16,492 bases of DNA, taken from JBKPDV01 sp046728075 (GTDB lineage: Bacteria > Acidobacteriota > Thermoanaerobaculia > UBA5066 > Gp7-AA6). A program made the translations under genes and the position numbers. The notes under the pieces are model-generated. The model saw only the letters and a program-made list of their open reading frames with translations. It was not told the origin of the DNA and searched no databases. How positions within the stretch are numbered: the first letter of the stretch is position 1; each line of letters starts with the position of its first letter. Below, in pieces: positions 6,447-12,037 of this stretch. The stretch lies in assembly GCA_046728075.1 (NCBI GenBank), contig JBKPDV010000104.1, positions 1 to 16,492 of the forward strand. Reading direction: 5' to 3'.

Positions 6447-6523
6447 GAGTTCTCCGTTCTCAGTTTTCAGTTCTCAGTTCCGAGTGCTCGTCTTGAAGCT
6501 GATCACTGATAACTGACAACTTC
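6447..6523. repeat. Heptad repeat array C with opposed arms
   Basis: Eleven units lie in strict 7-base phase. The left units are GAGTTCT, CCGTTCT, CAGTTTT, CAGTTCT, CAGTTCC and GAGTGCT; the right units are AAGCTGA, TCACTGA, TAACTGA and CAACTTC, with one degenerate unit between. Bases 6456-6479 pair with 6497-6520 at 19 of 24 positions, so the transcript can fold into a long imperfect hairpin just after the GGDEF gene stop. There is no T tract. Confidence 0.75.
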
Positions 6524-6553
6524 TCCCAGGTAGCCTTATCGTCCCTGAAAGGC

Positions 6554-6559
6554 TAAAAT
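6554..6559 (+). promoter_or_regulatory. Possible -10 element for lat
   Basis: TAAAAT at 6554-6559 would start transcription near 6566, 15 bases before ATG 6581. No convincing -35 element is seen 17 bases upstream. That interval lies directly after heptad array C. Confidence 0.3.
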
Positions 6560-6580
6560 CTCCCCTCCGGAACCAAGGCG

Positions 6581-7927
6581 ATGACCACGACGACTCACCC
6601 GATACAGCTCTCCCCCAAAGACGTTCTGGACGTTCTTTCCCGGCACATCCTCGTCGACGGCTACCACGTTGTCATGGACCTCGCGCGCAGCCGCGGCTCC
6701 TACCTCTACGACGCTCGCAGCGATCGGATGCTGCTGGATTTCTTCACCAACTTCGCGACGCAGCCGGTCGGCTACAACCACCCCAAGATGAACGATCCGG
6801 AGTTCCGGGAGCGGCTCGCCGCCGCCGCCCTCACGAAACCGGCCAACAGCGACATCTACACGGCGCCCTATGCCGAATTCGTCCAGACGTTCGCGAGGCT
6901 CGCGATCCCCGAGAGCCACGCCGCGCACCTCTTCTTCGTCGAGGGAGGGTCGGCGGGCGTCGAGAACGCGTTGAAGACCGCCTTCGACTGGAAGATCCGC
7001 AAGAATTTCGCCAGAGGCTTGCGAGAAGAGAAGGGAAAACAGATTCTCCATTTTCGCAATGCGTTCCACGGCCGCACCGGCTATGCGCTCTCGCTGACCA
7101 ACACGGCCGATCCCCGCAAGACCCAGTACTACCCGACGTTCGACTGGCCGCGCCTGACCTGCCCGCGTCTGACTTTTCCGGTGACCGAAGAGGTCCTGCG
7201 GGGCGCGGCCGCCGCCGAGGAGCTGGTGGAGCAGGAGATCCGCCAGGCTTGCGCCGACAACCCGAACGACATCGCGGCGCTGATCCTCGAACCGATCCAG
7301 GGGGAAGGCGGGGACAACCACTTTCGGCCGGAGTTCTTCCGGCGGCTCCGAGACCTGGCCGACGAGCTGGAGTTCCTGCTGATCTTCGACGAGGTGCAGA
7401 CGGGCGTTGGCCTGACGGGATCGATGTGGAACTGGCAGCAGCTGCCCGTCGAGCCCGATCTTTTCTGCTTTGGAAAAAAGACGCAGGTTTGCGGCTTCGC
7501 CGCCAATCGCCGCATCGACGACGTGGACAACGTCTTCAAGATTTCCTCACGCATCAACTCGACCTGGGGAGGCAACCTGGTCGACATGGTCCGCTGCATG
7601 CGGTACCTCGAGATCATTGCCGAGGAGAACCTGGTCGAGAATGCGCGGGTGGTGGGGGAATACCTCCTCGCGCGTCTGCGCGAGCTGGCAGACGAGTTTC
7701 CGGGAGTCGTCACGAACGTGCGCGGGCGCGGGCTCTTCACCGCGCTCGACCTTCCGGACAAGGAGACGCGGGACCGGGCGCTCGCGGCGTGCCTCGAAAA
7801 CGGCTTGATCGCGCTCGCCTCGGGGCAGTTTGCGATCCGGTTTCGGCCAGCCTTGAATCTCTCGCGCGGCGAGGCGGACGAGGGAGCTCGCAAGCTGCGC
7901 CGAGCGATCGCCGGTGTGGTCAGCTGA
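6581..7927 (+). CDS. lat: L-lysine 6-transaminase (lysine epsilon-aminotransferase)
   Basis: This 448-residue fold-type I PLP enzyme transfers the epsilon-amino group of lysine to 2-oxoglutarate, giving 2-aminoadipate 6-semialdehyde (which cyclises to piperideine-6-carboxylate) and glutamate. Its motifs match the Lat subgroup of class III aminotransferases. They include FVEGGSAGVENA (119-130), HFRNAFHGRTGYALSLTNT (157-175), ILEPIQGEGGDNHFRP (235-250) and the cofactor Asp in FDEVQTG (269-275). The PLP lysine lies in CFGKKTQVCG (K300 by family position). STWGGN (327-332) and the substrate-carboxylate Arg in RFRPALNL (420-427) complete the set. No semialdehyde dehydrogenase or lysine-pathway partner is adjacent, so lysine catabolism, osmolyte synthesis or a starvation role remain open. 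The gene is flanked by heptad arrays on both sides. Confidence 0.92.
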   Translation: MTTTTHPIQLSPKDVLDVLSRHILVDGYHVVMDLARSRGSYLYDARSDRMLLDFFTNFATQPVGYNHPKMNDPEFRERLAAAALTKPANSDIYTAPYAEFVQTFARLAIPESHAAHLFFVEGGSAGVENALKTAFDWKIRKNFARGLREEKGKQILHFRNAFHGRTGYALSLTNTADPRKTQYYPTFDWPRLTCPRLTFPVTEEVLRGAAAAEELVEQEIRQACADNPNDIAALILEPIQGEGGDNHFRPEFFRRLRDLADELEFLLIFDEVQTGVGLTGSMWNWQQLPVEPDLFCFGKKTQVCGFAANRRIDDVDNVFKISSRINSTWGGNLVDMVRCMRYLEIIAEENLVENARVVGEYLLARLRELADEFPGVVTNVRGRGLFTALDLPDKETRDRALAACLENGLIALASGQFAIRFRPALNLSRGEADEGARKLRRAIAGVVS

Positions 7928-7931
7928 CGCC

Positions 7932-8013
7932 GTCCAAAGTCCAAGGTCTAAAGTCCAAGGTTGCCGGCAGCAGTCGCTTTAGCCTCAGACCTTAGACCTT
8001 AGACCTAGACCTC
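7932..8013. repeat. Heptad repeat array D, ending at the mtgA start codon
   Basis: The left arm is GTCCAAA, GTCCAAG, GTCTAAA, GTCCAAG (7932-7959). Four degenerate units follow, still in phase. The right arm is GACCTTA, GACCTTA (7988-8001), then a 6-base GACCTA and GACCTC up to 8013. Bases 7943-7955 pair with 7988-8000 at 12 of 13 positions. The array runs from 5 bases after the lat stop to the base before the mtgA GTG, so the whole gap is repeat. It leaves no room for a normal ribosome binding site. Confidence 0.75.
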
Positions 8014-8772
8014 GTGCTCAAACGTATTCTCCTCGCCCTCGGCGTTACGCTGATTGCGGCGACGATCGTCTTCTACGCGACCCTTCCGGACGTCAAGCCG
8101 CTCGTGACTTCCTGGCCCAGGACAACCGCCTTCATCGAACGCCGAAAGGCGGAGCTCGCCCGCGCCGGAGAGCCGACACGGCTGGAGTGGATTCCGGTGC
8201 CGATATCCCGCATTTCACCCCACCTGCGCCGGGCCGTGGTCGTGGCCGAGGACGCCCGTTTCTACGAACATGACGGGGTCGACTGGGAGGCGATTCGAGG
8301 CGCCCTCGAGAAGGATTGGGAGAAGCGCCGGCTTTCGGCCGGCGCCTCGACGATCACACAGCAGCTCGCCAAGAACCTCTATCTTTCCTCCGCCCGCACA
8401 CCCTGGAGAAAGCTGAAGGAGTGGGCGATCACGCGACGACTGGAGAGGCTCCTTCCCAAAGAACGAATTCTGGAGCTCTACCTGAACGTGGTCGAGCTCG
8501 GACGGCACACCTATGGCGTCGAGGCCGCGGCCCGGCGCTATTTCGGGAAGTCGGCCGCGAATCTCACGCCTCGCGAGGCGGCGATGCTCGCCGCCATGCT
8601 TCCCTCACCGCGAATCTACGATCCCGTTCGCCACGCCTCGTGGGTCGAGCGCCGGGCGCGCCGGATCCTCCGCTGGATGCGCGCCGCCGAGTCTCCGACC
8701 CCGATTGGCTCCCGGCTTCCCGAGGAGACGACGCCCCCGGTTTTCCCGTCTCCGCCGCTCCCCTCGAACTGA
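8014..8772 (+). CDS. mtgA: Monofunctional biosynthetic peptidoglycan transglycosylase
   Basis: This 252-residue glycosyltransferase family 51 protein polymerises lipid II into glycan strands at the outer face of the cytoplasmic membrane. One N-terminal membrane anchor is visible (about 5-24). The GT51 motifs follow in order: VAEDARFYEHDGVDW (77-91, containing the catalytic Glu), AGASTITQQLAKNLYL (109-124), KLKEWAITRRLERLLPKERILELYLN (134-158) and GRHTYGVEAAARRYFGKSAANLT (163-185). No penicillin-binding domain follows, so it is the monofunctional type. Its length is close to the family's usual 230-270 residues, with a Pro-rich tail. The GTG start at 8014 directly follows heptad array D, and no Shine-Dalgarno sequence is present. 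An internal later start would remove the membrane anchor. Confidence 0.93.
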   Translation: MLKRILLALGVTLIAATIVFYATLPDVKPLVTSWPRTTAFIERRKAELARAGEPTRLEWIPVPISRISPHLRRAVVVAEDARFYEHDGVDWEAIRGALEKDWEKRRLSAGASTITQQLAKNLYLSSARTPWRKLKEWAITRRLERLLPKERILELYLNVVELGRHTYGVEAAARRYFGKSAANLTPREAAMLAAMLPSPRIYDPVRHASWVERRARRILRWMRAAESPTPIGSRLPEETTPPVFPSPPLPSN

Positions 8773-8805
8773 TTTGTTATCCTCGTCGGGACTCAAAGAG
8801 GAAAC

Positions 8806-8811
8806 GGAGGT
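8806..8811 (+). promoter_or_regulatory. Ribosome binding site fixing the lipoprotein start
   Basis: GGAGGT lies 5 bases before ATG 8817. It selects this start over much earlier in-frame starts that would run through the mtgA 3' end. TATCCT at 8778-8783 is a possible -10 element upstream. Confidence 0.65.
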
Positions 8812-8816
8812 CACGG

Positions 8817-9641
8817 ATGCGCCTGGTTCGGATCTGGCTGGCGGTCGCGCTGGCGCTGCCCGCGATCGGCTGTGGCCGCAAACCGACGACGATCGACGTC
8901 TCCCCGAAAAAGGCCAAAATCTACGGAATCGATAGCATGCAACGCCTGACGGCGCGCATCCTCGACAAGAAGGGCCTGCCCATCGAGGAAGGCACCGTTA
9001 CCTGGTCCTCTTCCAAGCCGGACGTCGCTTCCATCGACAGTTCCGGGCGCCTGACCGCCAAAGGGTCGGGCAAGACCATGGTCGTGGCGCGGTTTCAGAA
9101 GCTCGAGACGCAGGTGCCGGTCGAAGTGATCGACATCAAGGGAATCGAATTGATGCCGACGGTCGTCACGCTGATGGGTCCTCCCGGAACGCAGTTTCCA
9201 CTTCGGGCGGTCGCGAAGAATTCGAAGGGAAAACCCGTGGAAATCGAATTGCAGTGGACCTCTTCGAAGCCTTCCGTCGCCACGGTCAACTCCCGTGGGG
9301 TCCTTTCGTCCGTAGCGACGGGCAACGCCGTCGTCGTGGCCAAGCTCGGAGATCTGCAAGCCGGATGCGACATCACGGTTTCCGTCCGCGACCTCGTGCG
9401 TCTGCAGCTCCACCCGGAAACGGCCATCGTTCGGCCCGGCGACGTACAGAAATTCGAAGTGTTCGCCTACGGGCCGGACGGAAAGCCGATCGAAGGCATC
9501 TCGACGCTCTTCCAGTCTTCCGACCCTTCCGTGGCGCGGGTCGACCCGCAGGGCACCGTGACCGGAGTGGCCGCCGGGACCGCGACGATCCGCGCGACGA
9601 TCGGAGCTCTGACCGCCGAGGCGACGCTCATCGTGAACTGA
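8817..9641 (+). CDS. Lipoprotein with three bacterial Ig-like (BIG2) domains
   Basis: This 274-residue protein starts with a lipoprotein signal peptide (MRLVRIWLAVALALPAIGC, lipid-carrying Cys at 19). Three tandem BIG2-type beta-sandwich domains follow at about 23-105, 109-190 and 193-274. Each carries the family signature: WSSSKPDVASIDSSGRLTAK, WTSSKPSVATVNSRGVLSS and FQSSDPSVARVDPQGTVTG, followed by a GTA/GKT-containing strand. It should be a membrane-anchored periplasmic or surface protein with a binding or scaffolding role; there is no enzyme domain. The start is set by the strong ribosome binding site at 8806-8811. It follows mtgA by 44 bases on the same strand, but a functional link to peptidoglycan synthesis is only a possibility. 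Confidence 0.87.
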   Translation: MRLVRIWLAVALALPAIGCGRKPTTIDVSPKKAKIYGIDSMQRLTARILDKKGLPIEEGTVTWSSSKPDVASIDSSGRLTAKGSGKTMVVARFQKLETQVPVEVIDIKGIELMPTVVTLMGPPGTQFPLRAVAKNSKGKPVEIELQWTSSKPSVATVNSRGVLSSVATGNAVVVAKLGDLQAGCDITVSVRDLVRLQLHPETAIVRPGDVQKFEVFAYGPDGKPIEGISTLFQSSDPSVARVDPQGTVTGVAAGTATIRATIGALTAEATLIVN

Positions 9642-9654
9642 CGGTTCCGTCTCA

Positions 9655-9791
9655 AACGCCGAGAACGCCGAGAACGCGCGTGAACGCCGCGAAGTGAACT
9701 CAGACGTTTGAACTGGAGGTCCGTCCCGCGTTCAAACTTCGCACTTCACTTCTCGGCGTTCTCGCTGCGTTCACGGTGCGTTCCCGGCGTT
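9655..9791. repeat. Long imperfect inverted repeat E with 9-11-base internal units
   Basis: The left arm (9655-9713) starts AACGCCGAG, AACGCCGAG, AACGCGCGTG, AACGCCGCG and continues with AAGTGAAC to GTTTGAAC. The right arm (9730-9791) is its approximate reverse complement, with units read from the minus strand as AACGCCGGG, AACGCACCGTG, AACGCAGCGAG and AACGCCGAG. Bases 9683-9698 pair with 9745-9760 at 15 of 16 positions, and 9706-9713 pair exactly with 9730-9737 across a 16-base loop. The element fills most of the 220-base gap after the lipoprotein gene. The rest (9792-9861) holds only the likely amrB promoter. Confidence 0.75.
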
Positions 9792-9848
9792 GTGTAAGAC
9801 GGCTCGTCCGATCGGTGTCAGGGCAAGCGCCCGGATCCCCTCAGGAGA

Positions 9849-9854
9849 TACGAT
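9849..9854 (+). promoter_or_regulatory. Probable -10 element of amrB, leaderless
   Basis: TACGAT ends 7 bases before the GTG at 9862, so transcription should begin at about the start codon. No good -35 hexamer is seen at 16-18 bases. Confidence 0.35.
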
Positions 9855-9861
9855 TCACAGG

Positions 9862-10677
9862 GTGGCAGACGTGACCATCCGTCCCCCGGCCGTGGCCGGA
9901 ATGTTCTACGAGGGGCGGCCCGACCGCTTGCGCGACCAGGTGCGGGGCTTTCTCGCCGCCGGCACGAAGCCCGAGCCCGGCCTGGGGGCGATCGTTCCGC
10001 ACGCGGGCTATCAATACTCGGGCCCCGTCGCTGGAGCCGTTTACGCGCGTCTGCCCATCCCGAAGACCGTGGTGATCCTCTGCCCCAATCACACCGGCCG
10101 CGGCGCCCCGGCCGCGCTCGATCCCTCCGAGGCCTGGAGCACTCCGCTGGGGCACGCAACGACCAATCGCCGTCTGGCCACGAGACTTCTCGAGCTCTCC
10201 CCGTCGCTCGAGGAGGACCGCGCGGCGCACGCCCGGGAGCATTCCCTGGAAGTCCAACTCCCTTTTCTTCAAGTCCTCCGTCCCGACTTCGACTTCGTTC
10301 CGATTTGTCTGGGTGCGCACGACCTCGAGCTCTGCCGCGAAGTCGGCGAGGCGTTGGCTCGCGTCTGCGCGGAAGAGCAAGAGCCGCCTTTGCTGCTCGC
10401 CTCCTCGGACATGAACCATTACGAATCCCGGACGGTGGGCCGGCGCAAAGACGAGCTCGCTCTCGATCGCGTCCAAGAAATCGATCCGGAAGGCCTCTTC
10501 TCGACCGTCGTGACCGAGAGCATTTCCATGTGCGGCTTCCTCCCGGCCACGGCGATGCTCTTTGCGGCCCGAGCCCGCGGGGCCAAACAGGCGCGGGTCG
10601 TCGCGCAGCGAGACAGCGGGGACGAGACCGGGGACACGAGCTCGGTCGTCGGCTACGCGGGCGTGATCGTCGCCTGA
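9862..10677 (+). CDS. amrB: AmmeMemoRadiSam system protein B (Memo-like)
   Basis: This 271-residue protein of the MEMO1 family begins IRPPAVAGMFYEG, the usual N-terminus. The family resembles non-heme iron dioxygenases. The human Memo metal-site residues correspond here to H47 in PHAGYQYSG (46-54), H77 in CPNHTG (74-79) and C224 in SMCGFLPAT (222-230). EHSLEVQLPF (126-135) and SSDMNHYE (181-188) are further signatures. The function of the bacterial three-part system (an AMMECR1 protein, a Memo protein and a radical SAM protein) is unresolved. Only the B protein is in this window; the radical SAM protein at 126 belongs to a different family. GTG 9862 is preferred because earlier in-frame starts lie in repeat E and would add residues outside the family. 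A GTG at 9871 is an alternative. Confidence 0.88.
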   Translation: MADVTIRPPAVAGMFYEGRPDRLRDQVRGFLAAGTKPEPGLGAIVPHAGYQYSGPVAGAVYARLPIPKTVVILCPNHTGRGAPAALDPSEAWSTPLGHATTNRRLATRLLELSPSLEEDRAAHAREHSLEVQLPFLQVLRPDFDFVPICLGAHDLELCREVGEALARVCAEEQEPPLLLASSDMNHYESRTVGRRKDELALDRVQEIDPEGLFSTVVTESISMCGFLPATAMLFAARARGAKQARVVAQRDSGDETGDTSSVVGYAGVIVA

Positions 10678-10690
10678 GACCGCATGCTCA

Positions 10691-10797
10691 GGACTGAGGA
10701 CTGAGGACTGCGGACTCGAGCGGCTATCACCACGAGATATCTTTTTTGTGGGCGGCTGCCCCTTGAGTCCTCGGTCCTCAGTCCGCAGTCCTCAGTC
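10691..10797. repeat. Heptad repeat array F with an exact 18-base inverted repeat
   Basis: The left arm is GGACTGA, GGACTGA, GGACTGC, GGACTCG (10691-10718). The right arm is GAGTCCT, CGGTCCT, CAGTCCG, CAGTCCT, CAGTC (10765-10797). GACTGAGGACTGCGGACT at 10699-10716 is perfectly complementary to 10780-10797. The loop between the arms contains the palindrome AGATATCT, a six-T run (10742-10747) and GGGC-GGCT-GCCC (10750-10761). This would make a very stable hairpin between amrB and the XRE gene. Confidence 0.85.
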
Positions 10798-10818
10798 GGG
10801 GACCCATGTCAGGTCTGA

Positions 10819-10824
10819 TATAAC
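10819..10824 (+). promoter_or_regulatory. Probable -10 element of the XRE gene, leaderless
   Basis: TATAAC ends 7 bases before ATG 10832, so the transcript should start at the ATG. Its -35 region would overlap the right arm of array F. No ribosome binding site precedes the ATG. Confidence 0.4.
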
Positions 10825-10831
10825 CCGTCTG

Positions 10832-11110
10832 ATGGCCCAGCCGAGGCGAAAAAAGCTGGACCTCCTCCGGTCCGGTAAAGGGGAGGCCCGCTATCTGGAG
10901 ATCAAGAAGTCGCTGGCCGACGAGCTCCGGCGCCGCCGCTCGGCGAAGCACTTGACCCAGGCCGAGGTGGCTCGAGCCCTCGCCACGAGTCAGTCGCGCT
11001 TCGCGCGAATGGAGGCGGGAGATGCGAGCGTCTCGATCGATCTGCTCTTGATCGGCCTGCTGGCCCTGGGGGCGACGCCCCGGGACATCGGGCGGATCCT
11101 GGCGGGCTAG
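10832..11110 (+). CDS. Small XRE-family helix-turn-helix regulator
   Basis: The 92-residue protein has a basic N-terminal helix (about 1-35), then a Cro/C1-type helix-turn-helix (about 36-80) with LTQAEVARALATSQSRFARMEAG and the following SVSIDLLLIGLLALGA helix. It should bind DNA as a dimer; its targets are unknown. Small proteins of this kind often act as antitoxins, but neither neighbour is a toxin (amrB upstream, convergent IMPase downstream). ATG 10832 is chosen over an upstream GTG at 10748, which lies in repeat F, because a -10 element ends 7 bases before it and the basic start resembles family members. A hairpin follows the stop. Confidence 0.75.
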   Translation: MAQPRRKKLDLLRSGKGEARYLEIKKSLADELRRRRSAKHLTQAEVARALATSQSRFARMEAGDASVSIDLLLIGLLALGATPRDIGRILAG

Positions 11111-11114
11111 GCTT

Positions 11115-11149
11115 TCGGCGCGGGCGGTCGCTTCGCGACCAAGCGCCGA
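11115..11149. terminator. Two-tier hairpin between the convergent XRE and IMPase genes
   Basis: The outer stem TCGGCGC/GCGCCGA (11115-11121 and 11143-11149) encloses the inner stem GGTCGC-TTC-GCGACC (11126-11140). It starts 4 bases after the XRE stop. There is no T tract on either strand, so it may act as a Rho-independent-like hairpin without U tail or simply protect the 3' end. The rest of the 126-base gap up to 11236 shows nothing else that I recognise. Confidence 0.45.
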
Positions 11150-11236
11150 GAGGGTCCAACCGAAGTCCCGACAGATCGTGTTCTCGGGCTCGACTCTCTT
11201 CGCTACCTGCCGCGGCGACGATCCATTCCCGGGGGA

Positions 11237-12037
11237 TCAGATCTGGTCGTCTCGGAAAAGCGGTGCAGCGAGAGAACGCAGACCCTCGGCGACGCCCCGA
11301 GTGCCGGCGATGACGTTTCCCCGCTCCCAGAATCTGGCCCCCCCGGAAAAGTCGGTCAGCTCTCCGCCGGCCTCCTCGATGAGCAGAGCTCCGGCCGCGA
11401 TATCCCAGATGGAGAGCCGGAACTCGAAGAAGCCGTCGCAAACACCGGCGGCGACCATCGCCAGATCCAGGGCCGCCGAGCCCGCGCGGCGCAGGGCGCG
11501 GGCACGCAGGAAGACCTCGCGAAAGAGCGCCAGGTAGAGATCGATCCGGTCCCGGTGACGGAAGGGGAATCCGGTCGCCAAAAAGGCTCCCTCGACGCCG
11601 TGCTGGTCGCTGACGCGGATGGAGGTTCCGTTGCGAAACGCACCGGCCCCCCGTTCCGCGCTGTATATCTCGGCTCGCAGCGGGTCCCAGACGACTCCGG
11701 CCACCAGGTGCTCCGCCTGGCGCGCCGCAATCGAGACGGACCAGAAGGGAAATCCGGAGACAAAGTTGGACGTGCCGTCGAGCGGGTCGATGATCCAGGT
11801 TCGCTTCGCGTCCTTTCCCCCGGAGGCGCCTCCTTCCTCGCCCAGAAACGCATCGTCGGGAAAGTCCTCTCGAATTCGTTGGATGATCGCGGCCTCGCTG
11901 TCGCGATCGGCCTGGGTCACGAAGTCGTTCTTTCGCTTTTCGGCGACCGAGCCTGCAGGCAGAGCCCTCCAGTTGCGAAGCAGCACGGCCCCTCCGGCGC
12001 GCGCGGCGGCCGCCGCCGTCTCGAGCACGTCCGTCAT
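11237..12037 (-). CDS. Inositol monophosphatase family protein
   Basis: This 266-residue Mg-dependent, Li-sensitive-type phosphatase superfamily member has the usual metal-site motifs. They are GEEGG (66-70), WIIDPLDGTSNFVSGFPFW (81-99) and WDIAAGALLIEEAGGELTD (211-229). Family members dephosphorylate myo-inositol phosphates, 3'-phosphoadenosine 5'-phosphate, histidinol phosphate or fructose 1,6-bisphosphate. The sequence alone does not decide the substrate. The GTSNFVSGFPFW stretch resembles SuhB/IMPase (usually GTxNFxxxxPFF) more than CysQ. ATG 12037 overlaps the TGA of the upstream GH113-like gene as ATGA, so translation is probably coupled. It is the last gene of the pyrBC operon on this strand. 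A longer in-frame start at 12184 would lie deep inside the upstream gene and is unlikely. Confidence 0.88.
   Translation of the reverse strand: MTDVLETAAAAARAGGAVLLRNWRALPAGSVAEKRKNDFVTQADRDSEAAIIQRIREDFPDDAFLGEEGGASGGKDAKRTWIIDPLDGTSNFVSGFPFWSVSIAARQAEHLVAGVVWDPLRAEIYSAERGAGAFRNGTSIRVSDQHGVEGAFLATGFPFRHRDRIDLYLALFREVFLRARALRRAGSAALDLAMVAAGVCDGFFEFRLSIWDIAAGALLIEEAGGELTDFSGGARFWERGNVIAGTRGVAEGLRSLAAPLFRDDQI

Noticed and set aside
9655..9791. Insertion sequence with terminal inverted repeats
   Set aside because: The element is 137 bases, codes for no transposase, and no target-site duplication is visible. A non-autonomous mobile element remains possible but unsupported.
9790..9861. Longer amrB reading from a TTG at 9790
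   Set aside because: The extra 24 residues start inside the right arm of repeat E, have no family counterpart, and lie upstream of the likely promoter.
10832..11110. Antitoxin of a toxin-antitoxin pair
   Set aside because: No small toxin-like gene adjoins it. The upstream gene is amrB and the downstream one is a convergent IMPase.
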